Source: Diogma glabrata
Lineage: Eukaryota; Arthropoda; Insecta; Diptera; Cylindrotomidae
NCBI GenBank assembly: GCA_963693315.1
Contig: OY856188.1
Location: 189,245,604 to 189,309,603, forward strand
DNA length: 64,000 nucleotides
Reading direction: 5' to 3'
Shown here: positions 35,882-47,404 of the stretch, piece after piece
Numbering within the stretch: the first letter of the stretch is position 1
How the letters are laid out: every line of letters starts with the position of its first letter
Position numbers and translations under genes: made by a program
Notes under the pieces: generated by a model
The model's input: only the letters and a program-made list of their open reading frames with translations
Databases searched by the model: none
Told to the model about the DNA's origin: nothing

Positions 35882-36139
35882 ATTTCTAGCGGATATACGT
35901 GCCGCTTGGACTTTTTATGTCTAAAATGGGAAATATTAGAAAGACACGATAAATATAATATATACGCATATTAAACACGAATTTCTTTTAATAGGTAAAC
36001 GGTTAGCCATTTGCAGCCTTCACTGGACAGTGTTTGCTCCAAAATACAGAATTAGCTTCATTGTTGCTACGCCCATTAGCATTTAAATTAAAAATGCTTA
36101 TATAAGAGGCTTAATCATTAAATAATCATTAAAAAAATA

Positions 36140-38105
36140 CTCATTTTAATATTTATTTACCTTTTGAAAGAGAATTTTGTCCCGACCATGAATACTGGGG
36201 CCCTATTCCAGAACACATATTTGTCAATCGACAATATTGTCAATTTCACCAAAATGCTTAACAACTTTGTTTAAAAATGGTATTCTGTAACTCATATCTG
36301 TGCCAAACAAATTATAACAAATTTTTACAAAATTATAACAGATTTTGGGTACTAGATTCGTGCTATTGACAGCTAACTTTTTTAATCTTAAAACATGCAA
36401 AATAAAATAAAAATATATTTAATAAATAAATATGTTTTAATGATATTTATAGAAAAATATGATTATTTAATATTATTAAAGACTTAAGTTTGCGTTATAA
36501 ATTAATTTTTACGCTAATCGATGACATTTGTATAAAAAAGTCAACACACAAAACATAAAGCAAAATTATGATTTTGACAGTAACTATATTGTTCTTGTCA
36601 GATTCACAATATTGTGTTGAATTTTCACCAAATTGGTGTTACATAATACGAAATTCACAATATTGTGATGACATTTATGTGTTCGGGAATAGGGCCCCTG
36701 GATTAAAACATCTTGGGCGCATAATTTCTCTAGACAATTTTTTACGGTTTTAATTGGTTTGTCTGTAGCCAATTTATAGAGGAGAAGAGTCTGAAAAGCA
36801 TAATGAAAAAATTACTATTGTTTTTGTTTATAACTAAATAACAAAAATTACCATTTGATCCATATATGTTTGAGAACATAATTTAGAATTTAACGATGCC
36901 TGCTGTTCAACTGCAGTGATGGGTAATTTTGCCAATACGAATGATGAATCTTTGATAATTAAAGTTTGATTTTTTTTAGATATGTTGTTCATTAGAACCA
37001 CAAGAATTTCTTTGAGATCTGCTTGATTAGTTAATATTTTATCCTGGTTTTCTAGTATGTTTTTAATATTGCATTGATTTTCTACAATCATTGTTTTATT
37101 TTTCATACATTTTTCTTTTAATTTTTTAATTTGTTTTGAATACTTATCGGAGGAGTTGGCTTGGACATTATTTTTCTCGTTTTGATTCATACTAATATAC
37201 TCATTGATATCATAGCTCTCGGTGTGATCTATAAAACAGTCGGATCTAAATAATGGTGTTGTAAAAGTTTCAGTTTCTTAATAGTTCGTCTGTTGTTCTG
37301 CAGTTTGTTGCTCTATTGAATGTTGTTTAAGGGGGGTTAAAGGTGGTGGTAATAATATATTTTCTACAATTATGCATTTTGGCAATGGTTCGTTTAAGTT
37401 ATTATTGATATTTACCATTTCGTATTTTCTTTTTTCCGGTTTGTTATATCCCTCATCATATTCAGAATTTGAAAACTCAGCAAGATCTTTTTCTTTGGCT
37501 TTTGCTTCTTGATAATCACTAATCTTTTGTTTTAGAATTTTATAAGGACCAATTGACCATGCTGGGCTTGCTTCCAGTTGTTTTCGAATAGCTTGCTTGT
37601 AATTTTTTGGCCAAGCGCCGGTTCCGTTTCTAATGCGAACAAACCACAGAAAAACACTCCTTGCTGGAATCAGAGATTTGGTATCGCCGCAAACCCACAT
37701 CTGTAGTAGTTTCTTCATTACTCCAAGACAGACAAGATGCATATAATCTAACGGAAATTGTTTAATCAAATCAATTATCAGTTCTTCTAATATAGTATCA
37801 CTTTTATGGTGTTCTGTATTTTCTCTATTCCTAAATGAACTATTAGTTCTAATTTGTGCCATTGTATTAATTGGAAAAATAACTCGATTTCTTATATAAT
37901 CACCTTCGACATTGCATTTAAGGCAGCCAAAATATCCCGTATGAGATTTTGTTCCAAGCACGCTAGATCTCGCAGGGGCATCACATATAAACGATCGAAT
38001 TTTTACGGTTATATTATTGTTTTTCCAAAGAAACTCAACTGTTAAATATTTGTTAAGATCATCAACGAGTGGTCTTAAATAATTATTAATATTTATAATA
38101 TATTT
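36140..38105 (-). pseudogene. Chimeric ORF: Tnp2-like transposase joined to DUF4806 protein
   Basis: Reading from 38105, INNYLRPLVDDLNKYL, KIRSFICDAPARS, KSHTGYFGCLKCNVEGDY and KQFPLDYMHLVCLGVMKKLL are Tnp2-like transposase motifs homologous to 7040-7490. After VCGD, at about 37690, the same frame continues as GAWPKNYKQAIRKQLEASP and a charged DYQEAKAKEKDLAEF region, the N-terminal module of DUF4806 proteins. One in-frame TAA near 37280 interrupts it, then a coiled-coil-like segment and VLAKLPITAVEQQASLNSKL (DUF4806 start). An intron (about 36789-36849) leads to ATDKPIKTVKNCLEKLCAQD. The PIF-like MITE at 36198-36697 cuts the exon, which resumes with YSWSGQNSLSK and a donor at about 36160. The transposase catalytic C-terminus is missing. 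Confidence 0.8.
36198..36697. mobile_element. PIF/Harbinger-like MITE in the DUF4806 exon
   Basis: The 500-bp element has inverted ends GGGCCCTATTCC / GGAATAGGGCCC, and similarity extends about 50 bp inward (GAACACATA, CAATATTGT). It is flanked by the 3-bp duplication CTG (36195-36197 and 36698-36700). A 3-bp duplication and GGGCC-type ends fit PIF/Harbinger, although CTG is not the usual TWA target. Removing it and one CTG leaves the DUF4806 reading frame continuous across the site, which confirms the borders. Confidence 0.9.
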
Positions 38106-38162
38106 TATAATATAAAAGTTGATCTAACAATTTATATTTTGGCATTCTTATGTTTTACAAAA

Positions 38163-38671
38163 ATGCGTTACAAGAAACGCACAGATTTCAAAATTGAAAT
38201 TCCAAGAGACTGGAGCCAGTTTATACGAGGAATTCGATCCAATAAACCATTTGAAGTAAAAGTATGATTCAACACGATTTTTTAAATTTTTCCTATGCAA
38301 ATAAACAAAAATTTATCTGGAGGAAAGTTGATGAAGGTGGCAATAAATTTATCTGGAATAATGTAAAATGGTTGAAATATTCAAAAGGATTTGGATATAT
38401 TCAATACAAGAATTCTCTTGATGATAACCTACCATTTCACACTTTAAATATAAGAAAACGTGGTGTGAATTCATTTAAAATACAGCAACTTCCTAAATGC
38501 TATAACGAGGCTATCAAAATTAGTGATGCAAAGAAAAGCGACTTTATTGATTTGTTGCCATTAATTGATTCAATGTTTCACATCTTTTACAGTAATCTTC
38601 CATCAGTAAGTATGTTAAGCTTTCATCCCGATTTGACAGAAGCCGATAGTAAAAACGAAGCTGAATATTGA
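38163..38671 (+). pseudogene. C-terminal fragment of the DDE-transposase family seen at 39.6-41.8 kb
   Basis: An ATG at 38163 opens FKIEIPRDWSQFIRG and SNKPFEVK, then a one-base frameshift near 38260 leads to MIQHDFLNFSYANK, KFIWNNVKWLKYSKGFG and SDFIDLLPLIDSMFHIFY. The order matches the C-terminal third of the transposase at 39614-40201 (IHLPSNYLVFTKAA, KPYEVENL, LRYYESKIKY, CHAFYDNL). Sequence divergence shows this is a different subfamily. The catalytic residues are not included. A stop follows at ADSKNEAEY and AATAAA-like signals lie downstream. Confidence 0.75.
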
Positions 38672-38990
38672 ATTAAATTGAAAAAAATTAAAAATGCAAA
38701 ATCATGTATATTTTTATTTGTGGATTTTAATTACGATATGTTTTTGTAATAAATTTTTAAACATATTTATTATTTTTTGGTCAAACCAGAATTAAGTTTT
38801 GTAATTTTGGAGGTAAATGAGAATAAATCATATATAAAAATAAAAAGTAAACAAACAAAATGTATTTAGTAAACTTAATTTTATTAGTTTGGAATTTTTG
38901 CTCATTATTTGGCTCTCGTGAAATGTGAGAAAAATTGACTTTACTAGTTTTGACTTGTGACCACAGATATATTATGTATTATAAAATATA

Positions 38991-39048
38991 TCGTTTTTGG
39001 AACACATTTATCACTTTATTAATAAATTTAACACTTTATTATTAATAA
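38991..39048. repeat. Left copy of a ~57-bp direct repeat flanking the transposon
   Basis: TCGTTTTTGGA, then CACTTTATTAATAAATTT and AACACTTTATTATTAATAA. The partner lies at 42493-42547, differing by a 3-4 base gap. The two flank the element at 39121-42349 at some distance. Confidence 0.8.
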
Positions 39049-39120
39049 TTAATTTACGCTAGCCGCCATTACAAAAATGAGCTAGAAATAGAATATATGT
39101 ACGAATATTATAAAATATAT

Positions 39121-42100
39121 CGACCGCTTCGTGACAAGACCTCCTATCTACAAAAACTACATTTTCCAGGAGACAAAAAAAACTGTGCACCGTGATAACG
39201 ATTAAAAATTTTCATATAGTTTAAATGAGGATTCTTTATAAATAAACTTATACAACGTATCAATAAATATTTTTGTCAGTTATCTTGATGGTAAAATTTT
39301 TGATGTACTTAGGATAATTTGAGTCAAATTTTTTATGCAGATAGGATATATTATTCAAATAAATAAACTTAATTGTTATGGTAGTTATTTCATCTTTTAA
39401 TTTTTTATTCATAACAAATTTACATAAATAATTCAAGTTTTTAAATATAAAAAAATTAACATTATTAAGATGGTACCTATCTAAAACAAAAAAAATCAAC
39501 TTTCAGTTAAATAATACAAAAGTATTGAAATCACATTCACATGTTTAAAAATAATATTCTTAAAATTACGACTAAAATCAGTCTCCAAGTTTCATCAGTA
39601 TTATTAAAAAAAGTTAATCAACGAATTCAAGATTATCGTAAAAGGCATGACAGTCTGATGGGATCACAGATTTTAAATCTTGTAAGTGATCGTACTTGCT
39701 TTTTTTTATTTTGCATGTTGTACTAAAAAGAGATGGATAATTCGATATAACATCAATTTTTTTCAATCTTCCAGGTAAGTCGCTCCACTCGTGATCGAAA
39801 CATAATTTGTATTTTATTTTACTTTCGTAATATCTTAAAGCTTTGATGTCAGTAACTACTGGATCATGGGCCCTTCTACCAGGTCTAATTGATGAATATC
39901 TAAGATGTTCCGGTAATGAATAGTTTTTAAAAAACGTGTATCTTAAATTTTCTACCTCGTATGGTTTTGGATTGATGCGCGCAGCTTTAGTAAATACTAA
40001 ATAGTTGCTGGGTAAATGTATTTCCCTATTTTTGAGTTGATGCTCAATCTTACTATGGACACTGTCACACTCTATCTGTGTGTGTCCTGGTACTAAATAC
40101 TTTTGAATGATTTCAATATCATTCTGCATAGAAAAATTTAATAGCGCGTTAGCCAAAACATTATTTCTGTTTTGGAATCCGCATCCGTCGGAATAAATCA
40201 CAACAGTTTTTTTTCTTCGATGCTAAGATTATTGCTTAAGTAGTCGATGATACAACTAGTAAAAGTTGATGCGCATAAATTGTTGCATTGATCTTCAGAG
40301 AACCAATAACATTTTACATCTTTGGTGGCTAAGTTATAAAATGTAAAATTATGGCAGCATAGTTTGGTTTTGTAATAAAATGCATTTGCGTTAACATAGG
40401 GGGCCAATTTTACAGCTTGCAGATCCATGCATATAGCAAAAATATTTCCAGATATAGCAAGTTCCTTATCTCGAGTTTTTTCATCTCGCGCGCGGTTCTT
40501 GTTAATAATGTGTTTGTTATATTCATCTTCCGCCAAATTCCCATTTCTAAAAGACGCACACAAGTTGCATTCATCTTTCGTTTTTTGAAAAATGGACAAA
40601 TTCTTTTCGTGAAACGTTTCAGTAAACAGCGTTATTCCTAAAGGTAAACTATTTTTGGATCCACAGAATATTTGATATTGTTTAAACACATCTCTAATGG
40701 AACTGTAGATCGGTTCCAAAAATAATTTAGATGAATTGGCTCTTGCGTAGTGTGAAGGCAACTTTGGTAGTTCTTCAAAAAAGGAATGTAAACATTCTTT
40801 CTGAGAATTATTGACCTCTCGAGTAATTGATTTCCGGGCCTTGTTTGAATGAGAAGTCTCCTGATGCAAACCGTGTCGACTGGACTCAATCCAAGCATGT
40901 ACTGTCTTATAACCAATAGCAAGCGATTGCAAAAGCATATTCCGACAAACCTGAACACGGTCTGTGCCATTGTGCATGAAGTAATCATAAGTTTTCGAAC
41001 GTCTAGAGCTCGTTTTAACAGTCATTCTGGATGCAGGTCTGCATATAACATTTGAGGCAATAAATATTTTTCGTTGGTCCCAATTACATTTATCCCAAAA
41101 ATCATTAAAAATAGCTTGTCGTATTTCCGGTGTAAACGTGTGACAAAATCGGTTTTTTGACTTGAAGCACTTGTTCGATTTGCAAGAAATACCTTGCACT
41201 CTAGGACTTCTTATTTTCTGTTGTTGGTATTTATTATCTATCTTACAGAACCCAACGTACTCTTTCCCTTTCATGCGGAGGATTTTATTTTTATTGCGTT
41301 TCCAATCATCAGATTTAGATTTCCTTTGCCGCCGTACGGAATTTTCTCCACTCAGACCCATTTCATCTGGGTCTTCCGTTTCTACACTTTCAGGTACAAA
41401 TAAATGATTATTTTCATCATTGTCCGCATCCGTAATATGAAGTTGTTCTTCACTACTGTAAGAATCAACAGTCATATCTCTCACATTGTCTGGGTCGTCT
41501 TCATAAGCCTTACTTTCCATTTCTAGTTCGTTCTGCTTTAATATATTTTCAAAATTTAAATCCGTAACCATAATTGTATCCTCATTTGAATTATTGCTGG
41601 CACTTGGAATGTAAATATCAGGTCCCATCGCTGTAGGATCTATTTCAAAAGAAAATATCACGTCAAGGTTTTCAATTGGAATTACTGTTTCATTGCTGCT
41701 TGGGATTACGATTGCCTGTTGTAATTTTTCTCGTGCCATATCTGCCATATCTTTTCGTGCCATTCTTTGTGCCATTCTTTGCTCACGTAACATTTTTTTA
41801 ATGGAATTCATAATTCGTTTAACTTAATAGATATTTATTTGTTGTCTGTAATTTCAAACAAAAATTAAATTTTTAAATTTTTCGGTGAATCGTTTAGTAA
41901 AAATTGGATGCAAAACCTCCTATCTACATAAATAATGATGTTTCAAAATCTCATAAATGAAGCAATTATTTATTATTGTTTTATTATGTATTATTATATA
42001 ACCACGTCAAAATAAATATTTCAATTCAACTACTAAATATATAAATATTTAAATTTCACTTCACTTCCAATTTTAACTAATATCACATAATAAAAAACAG

Positions 42101-42349
42101 ATCAAATACTTACCGGCGATCCTCACGCTGTCAAAACACAAGGAAACTGATCACATAGGAGATTTTTACGATTTTTTTTTACTATTTCTTTATAGGAGGA
42201 ATTGTTTTTTGCCGTTATATTGTTTTTTTAGTTTTACTATTACGGTATAGTTATTATGTATAGGTGCGCCTGCATTATAGCTATATTTCTACATCAAAAA
42301 CTCATTTTAGCAAAAAACGCAGATAGGAGTTCTTGTCACGAAGCGGTCG
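39121..42349 (-). mobile_element. DNA transposon with 29-bp inverted repeats and a DDE-type transposase
   Basis: The ends are CGACCGCTTCGTGACAAG plus 11 more bases, with the complement at the right and one mismatch in 29. The flanks are ATAT on both sides (the AT-rich context allows up to 6 bp), suggesting a 4-6 bp target duplication. CTCCTATCT/AGATAGGAG motifs recur inside both ends. It is 3229 bp with one transposase gene filling most of the length. The superfamily name is uncertain: the protein belongs to the widespread animal RNase-H-fold group often annotated as DUF7869 or integrase-like. Confidence 0.88.
39614..41811 (-). pseudogene. DDE transposase in two frames, broken at one A8 run
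   Basis: The first frame is 537 residues from an ATG at 41811. It has a basic start, a long acidic Asp/Ser-rich region (about 40-165), a Cys-rich motif (ISCKSNKCFKSKNRFC, about 210), GYKTVHAWIESSRHGLHQE, LPSHYARANSSKLFLEP, a Cys pair (KDECNLCASFRNG) and the first catalytic Asp in AICMDLQAVKLAP (about residue 463). The frame ends LSIEEKKLL at an A8 run near 40208. One base of shift gives the continuation with IYSDGCGFQNRN (second Asp) and GHTQIECDSVHSKIE (catalytic Glu about 38 residues later), then a C-terminal domain ending at EFVD. All catalytic motifs are present and the break is a single base in a homopolymer, so it may be a sequencing error or a very young lesion. Confidence 0.85.
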
Positions 42350-42492
42350 ATATATAATATATCATATTATATCATATAATATTATATAATATAATATTAT
42401 ATATATAAATATTTATAATATATTATATAATATTATGTATATATAATATTATATAATATATCATATATCAAATATATTATAAAATATATATA

Positions 42493-42547
42493 TCGTTTTT
42501 GGATCACATCACTTTATTAATAAATTTAACACTTTATTATTAATAAT
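42493..42547. repeat. Right copy of the ~57-bp direct repeat
   Basis: Same sequence as 38991-39048, in the same orientation, again preceded by TATTATAAAATATAT. Confidence 0.8.
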
Positions 42548-42559
42548 ACTTATAAAAAA

Positions 42560-43540
42560 AAGTCATGCTTATAAAAAAAAATCTCACCTGTTTAATATAT
42601 AATTATTATTCTCACCATTAAATTTAATATATAATAGATATAATTTTTAATTTTTACTATGTTTCACACAGAACAAACGGTTGTTTTAACACATACGGTG
42701 GCACTTGTTGGAATGATCAAATCAAAATCTTTTATTCTACGACCGAATAAAATACGTTGAATTACGAACAATATTTGCTTCGTTTGAATTCTTTGTTTTG
42801 GATATTTTTGTATTTTCGTTTTGTGATCGCGTATTCGCCATCGTTTATTTTTATTTTTTATATGATTCGGATAGTTGACGTTGATTATTCGTCTATTAAA
42901 ACATAGTTTTAGTTTTTTTTTTTATTTCGCAAAATCGAATAAGTTTCGTGTACAATTTTTTGTTTTATATCTAATTTTTCAACCGACTTTTTACGGTCGC
43001 TAAACCATGAATCTTGCTTCGTAACACAATTGATTTCTTTGTTTTGGATATTTTGTATTTTCGTTCGTTCGTTTGTGAATTCGCCACCGTTAATTTTTAT
43101 TTTTTATATAATTCGGATATTATTCGGATAGTTGTCGTTGATTGTTCGTCTATTAAAACATATTTTTAGTTTTTTTTGTTTATTTCGCGAAATCGAAGAA
43201 ACTTCGTGTACAATTTTTTATTTTATATCTAATTTTGAACCTTAAATTTTGAATTTTGAATCTTTATATCTAATTTTGAATAACGAATCTTGTTGCGGTT
43301 ACAAATTGTTTGTCGGGATAGTTTTATTAGATGGCGTCTATTGAAAGCGTTCGTTTATAAATTTCAAAATGAGTTAAAAGTGGAAAATACAGATTCACAA
43401 ATCTTATGCATAAACCATTAAATGTTTTAAGCAAAAATTATTATTGAAAGTGATTTTATGAAAAAAAATTTAAAAATTCGAGTGATAAATTTAAAAAAAA
43501 ATCTAAATCTAATCTCTAAAAAATCTTTTATTTTTAAGCT
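42560..43540. repeat. AT-rich stretch with a ~240-bp tandem duplication
   Basis: Segments at about 42785-42990 and 43030-43235 are diverged copies in the same orientation, sharing TTCTTTGTTTTGGATATTT, GATTCGGATAGTTG, CGTCTATTAAAACATA and TTTCGTGTACAATTTTTT. No coding sequence is seen. It lies upstream of the protease-like ORF at 43541 and may be the 5' region of that element. Confidence 0.7.
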
Positions 43541-44065
43541 ATGTCGATTTACATTAGCAATTTATCAGAAAATGATAAACAGATAATTAGTGACAAAAAT
43601 TATGGTAAAATTGAAGAAACCCACAATTATGCTGTTTCATAATATGTTGAAGGAACTCGGCTATTTACCACAGAGAGTCTTGTGGCAATATCCTGAGTTA
43701 TCAACCCAGTACCAGAAACATTAGATATGATCCAGATTATACACCCGCCGGATCACTTGGTATGTTGTTTTTACAATTCAAAAGTTATTTATATATATGA
43801 TTCACTTAATACATCTTTTTTAACGAAGGAATTGAAAACTGTTTTAGAAAGGCTTTTTCCGTACAAAAGTTTAAAAAACGTTAACTTCCCCTTAGTTCAA
43901 CAGCAGCCTAATAGCATAGACTGTGGCATATATGCTATTGCGTTTGCAATTTCTCGAGTATTTCAAATAACGCCGAACTTTTGCATTACGATCACACTCC
44001 ATAAAAATGTTCATAAAATTTACAGAAATGTCATTCGATTCAACACACATTTCTGTTACTTTTGA
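43541..44065 (+). pseudogene. C48 (Ulp1-like) cysteine protease domain, copy 1
   Basis: Ulp1-type proteases occur both as SUMO proteases and as domains of transposon proteins. From the ATG at 43541 the frame gives LSENDKQIISDKNYG, stops at YAVS, and further on has DHLVCCFYNSKVIYIYDSLN (the His position followed by Leu instead of Trp, and Asp in YDS) and VQQQPNSIDCGIYAIAFAIS with the oxyanion Gln and catalytic Cys. The catalytic set is therefore present but the frame has at least two stops near 43640 and 43690. After VFQITPNF the sequence degenerates. Confidence 0.7.
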
Positions 44066-44886
44066 TCCTACAAATTGTTCGTAGAATACAACAAATTGAT
44101 GTTATTTGAATTTATTTTACCAACAATTTTTAACGAACAGTTTGTAAATTTTACATACATGTTTGTTAATTATTACGAACAAAACCACAACCGGACTGTT
44201 AAAATAACAAACATGTTTGTTAACTTTTGGCATTTTATTTTATGTATTTTATCATATATTTCCAAAACTATTAGTTAGTTATCATTAGTTTATATTTAAT
44301 TATAATAATGTTAAATTACTTATATTTTTTCTCTTGTGATTTTAATTAAAATTTGCCGAAACAAAATTTTCCTTTATATATATCTTTAAAACAAAACTGT
44401 TGACTTAAATTTTTTAGAACATTCAAATAATTTAATTTTACTAAAATTTCATTCATTTTTTTGGCTATTTTAATTGACACAATTCATTAAATACTTACAC
44501 ACTTTTTCTTTAAACTATGCTTTTTATTTCACCAAATTTCAATAACATATGTTTTAATTTTTGGTTTTTGGCTACTTTATTCAACAAACGAAAATCAACG
44601 AACAGCTTGTAAAGGTATATGTGTTAATATGGTTTTCCATATTATTCACTGTTTGTGTGCTTTTGTCACTTTTGAATTAAAATGCAATATAGAGAATAGT
44701 AATTTAAGAATAATAATTTAAGAACTGAGGATGACGTAAGTCGAAATCGATATTCTATAAAATAAAAAATAAAATTCAAATTGTTACTATAAGGAAGCTT
44801 ATATTATTATTAATAAAATAAAAAAATTGTAAAGGTAGTTAAAAATATTTTACAAACATGTTGTTGAAAACTGGCAATTATCAAAC
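44066..44886. other. AT-rich spacer with repeated ACATGTTTGTTAA motifs
   Basis: No gene recognised. AAACATGTTTGTTAA-type motifs occur near 44156, 44207 and 44885, and AACGAACAG near 44130 and 44597. This suggests a small non-autonomous insertion separating the two protease-like copies, but ends and target duplication could not be fixed. Confidence 0.4.
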
Positions 44887-45690
44887 ATGTTTGTTAAAAC
44901 AATAGAAAATCAAATAACGAGTCCTTTAAATAAATTCAACAGACCATTGTTTGTTGTATTTTACCTACAATTTTTTTCAGTGCATGATTCAATGCGATCT
45001 CAATTACTTGAATTGTATCATTCTGATACTATTCGACATTTTCTACAAGATCCAAAATATTCGCTAATTCCTTTAAAACCATTAGCAGCCATAATTTATA
45101 ATCGCAACTATAGAGTACACAAAAAATCCAATGCGTTTGTGCCGTTAGAATCCAATCAAACAACAAAGGAACCCAAAAGAAAGAAAAGGGAAAATACGTG
45201 GCAAGGACTACCGAAGCTACAATTACGGCTACTGACAGAAAGAGATATATCTATAATCGAAAAAGGCGATTGTCTCACTGATTGTCATATGTCTGCTTTT
45301 TGTCATATGTCTGATCGCAATGATCGTACAAAATTTCACAAATTTTTTACCATACGAGACAATGTGCCTTCAAAATTAAAAATAAGTGAAATGTATCCCA
45401 CCCAATACGCATCACATACAAATATTGCCTAGTCGTGGCCATTGTGTTTATTGTTATTTCAACAGTAGTGAAAATTCACTATTCATATATGAATTAATGA
45501 ACAATGGATACCTCGACGATTGCCATAAATATTTTTGAAGAAAATATTCCCTCAATTCCATACAACTACCGTTAAATTTCCAAAAGTACAATCGCAGGTT
45601 GAATTAGTTAATTGTGGTGTTTTTGCTATAGTTTTCGCTGTTTCGCTAATATGTGGTGTTAAACCAGAGACATTTAACCACATTTACTAA
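44887..45690 (+). pseudogene. C48-like protease domain, copy 2, preceded by a basic region
   Basis: The 181-residue frame has a basic linker (KEPKRKKRENTWQGLPKL) then LTERDISIIEKGDCLTDCHM, the start of an Ulp1-like domain. CHMS is duplicated by an 18-bp-spaced repeat at 45282/45300. Another frame gives GHCVYCYFN (His) and LFIYELMNNGYLDD, where the usual Asp is Glu. After a further frameshift VQSQVELVNCGVFAIVFAVS supplies Gln and Cys. It is paralogous to copy 1. It lies just upstream of the Helentron-type Rep domain, fitting a multi-domain Helentron protein with a protease part. Confidence 0.65.
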
Positions 45691-45903
45691 ACTCACTGGA
45701 AAATCATCGCCTTGAACATTTTCCTAAAGAAAATATCTTCGAATATATCGGCACCAGGCATAAAAAAGAAATCGAAATAAAAGCAACAATACCATTGCAA
45801 ACTCTTAAGAAAAAGATCAAGGAAGAGTTTAATGTAACAAAAAAAAAAGAAACTACGACTAAGTAGAGGAAGTATGTGAAAGGCCTACGAAAGGTGAAAG
45901 TAT

Positions 45904-46260
45904 GTGAAAGGCCTACGAAATCGTAAGAGTTCATGTCTTTTAGAAAATATTAAAAATGACAATAGAAACCATATATTGAATTCAAATACAATTGATTACC
46001 ATAATAAGCCCAAAGAACTAAAAAACAAAGGAAATCCAAAATTTTGTGAAAAAAATAAGATTTCCAATATTGCAAAAACACAAAATTATAAAAAAATACA
46101 ACATAGTGTCCACAAGAAACGTGACAATGGTGATCATTCTCAACGGTTCGACTCAACTAAGGAGTTGCAGAAAATTGGCAAAATCAGAACTAACTCTGAA
46201 GCACTACAATCAAAAAACAGTATACGATCTATCCAATTAATGAAAAGCTAATAAATGAAA
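45904..46260 (+). pseudogene. Basic Lys/Asn-rich linker ORF of the Helentron-like element
   Basis: A 115-residue frame rich in Lys and Asn (HNKPKELKNKGNPKFCEKNK) with no recognised domain. It begins inside a 28-bp-spaced duplication of AGTATGTGAAAGGCCTACG (45871 and 45899). Position and composition suggest a disordered linker between the protease-like and Rep-like parts. Confidence 0.4.
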
Positions 46261-46280
46261 CATCAACTGCTCTTTATCAA

Positions 46281-46990
46281 ATGAAAAAAGTTGAAGACAT
46301 ACCAATGGATAAAAGAAACAAATGTATAGATCTTTTATGTTTTCCAGATCTATATCCATTTGAAGAAAATGGACAACATGCTGAACGGGAAATACATTTG
46401 AATCATTTTGAGTTTATAAAAAACCAACTAATGTCTAAATGGCTCCCACAGTTCAGACTAAATATTCAATACCTGTTCTTTTTGTTAAACGATAATAACA
46501 ACCGTTGAAAACCAAAAGTCGATTATATGACATTCCTAGGGCAGCTGGAGAAGAATATATCAACGATTACAATCCCGCAATTTTGTTGGCTTGGGAAGGA
46601 AATATGGATATTTAGTTTTGCGGAGAAAAATCAAGAACCATAACATATTACATCAGCAAATATGAAACAAAAGGTGAAAAAAGCTCCGTTACAACATACG
46701 TTGACAGAAATTGATTCAACTAAGTCTCTCTAAACTCGTTTGTGGGCCTATTCCCTACGAGCTTTAAATAATAGAGAATGTGGAGCACTTGAAGCTGCCG
46801 ATACACTTTTGAGAATCTCTTTATTTAGAACCGATCCACGTACGAAAGTAAAGTGGATTAATGTGAATGAGATAAGAGCTAAAAACTCAAAAATCGAATG
46901 ACTATAGAACGGTTGAGTGCAGACTCAACTGATATATTTTGCCCTAATATAACTCATGATTTCTTCCCAAATCGTCCTTTAACATTATAA
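46281..46990 (+). pseudogene. Helentron/Helitron-type Rep-associated domain
   Basis: The frame at 46281-46508 has LLCFPDLYPFEENGQHAERE, HFEFIKNQLMSKWLPQFRLN and QYLFFLLND, a hallmark of the Helitron_like_N region in Helentron-type elements. Downstream in mixed frames are YINDYNPAILLAWEGNMDI, RTITYYISKYETKGEKSSV, CGALEAADTLLRISLF, KVKWINVNEIRAKNSK and ITHDFFPNRPL, which follow the family order. At least four stops or shifts occur between 46508 and 46990, so it is a clear pseudogene. Confidence 0.75.
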
Positions 46991-47189
46991 TCTTATTGTT
47001 TGTATGTGTTGTGACTTGAAGGTGAGTGGACTGTATGTTATTCTTGAGGTTGGAAGTCACATCATGACTACCTGCCCTGACCAAGCATGGGAAATAGCTG
47101 TTAAATTTTTCAATAACGAATATAAATCGTTTTAAACGCTACATAGGTTGATTTTTTCCGTTTAATGAGATAAATATTTTAGTTAGACT

Positions 47190-47404
47190 AAAGACGACGA
47201 TGAACCAAAACCACAATTTTCAATGGTGAATTGAACTCATATATACATATCATAAATCTTTATATTTGAAAAATAACGAAGACGATGAATCAAGAATATA
47301 ATTTCCAATGATAAATTTATATATCCATATCATAAATCTTTATAGTTGTAAACTAACGAAGACGACGATTCAAAAATACAATTTCCATTGATGAATCCAT
47401 ATAT
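47190..47404. repeat. Minisatellite (~80-bp units), left part
   Basis: Three units with the core AACGAAGACGATGAATCAA, then TAATTTCCAATGATGAAT and CATATCATAAATCTTTATA, start near 47190, 47274 and 47355. The array is cut by the transposon at 47405 and continues at 50257. Confidence 0.9.

Noticed and set aside
45904..46156. Opposite-strand ORFs with hydrophobic segments at 45704-46156
   Set aside because: They are antisense to Lys/Asn-rich linker sequence; hydrophobicity is a by-product of AAA/AAT codons read in reverse.
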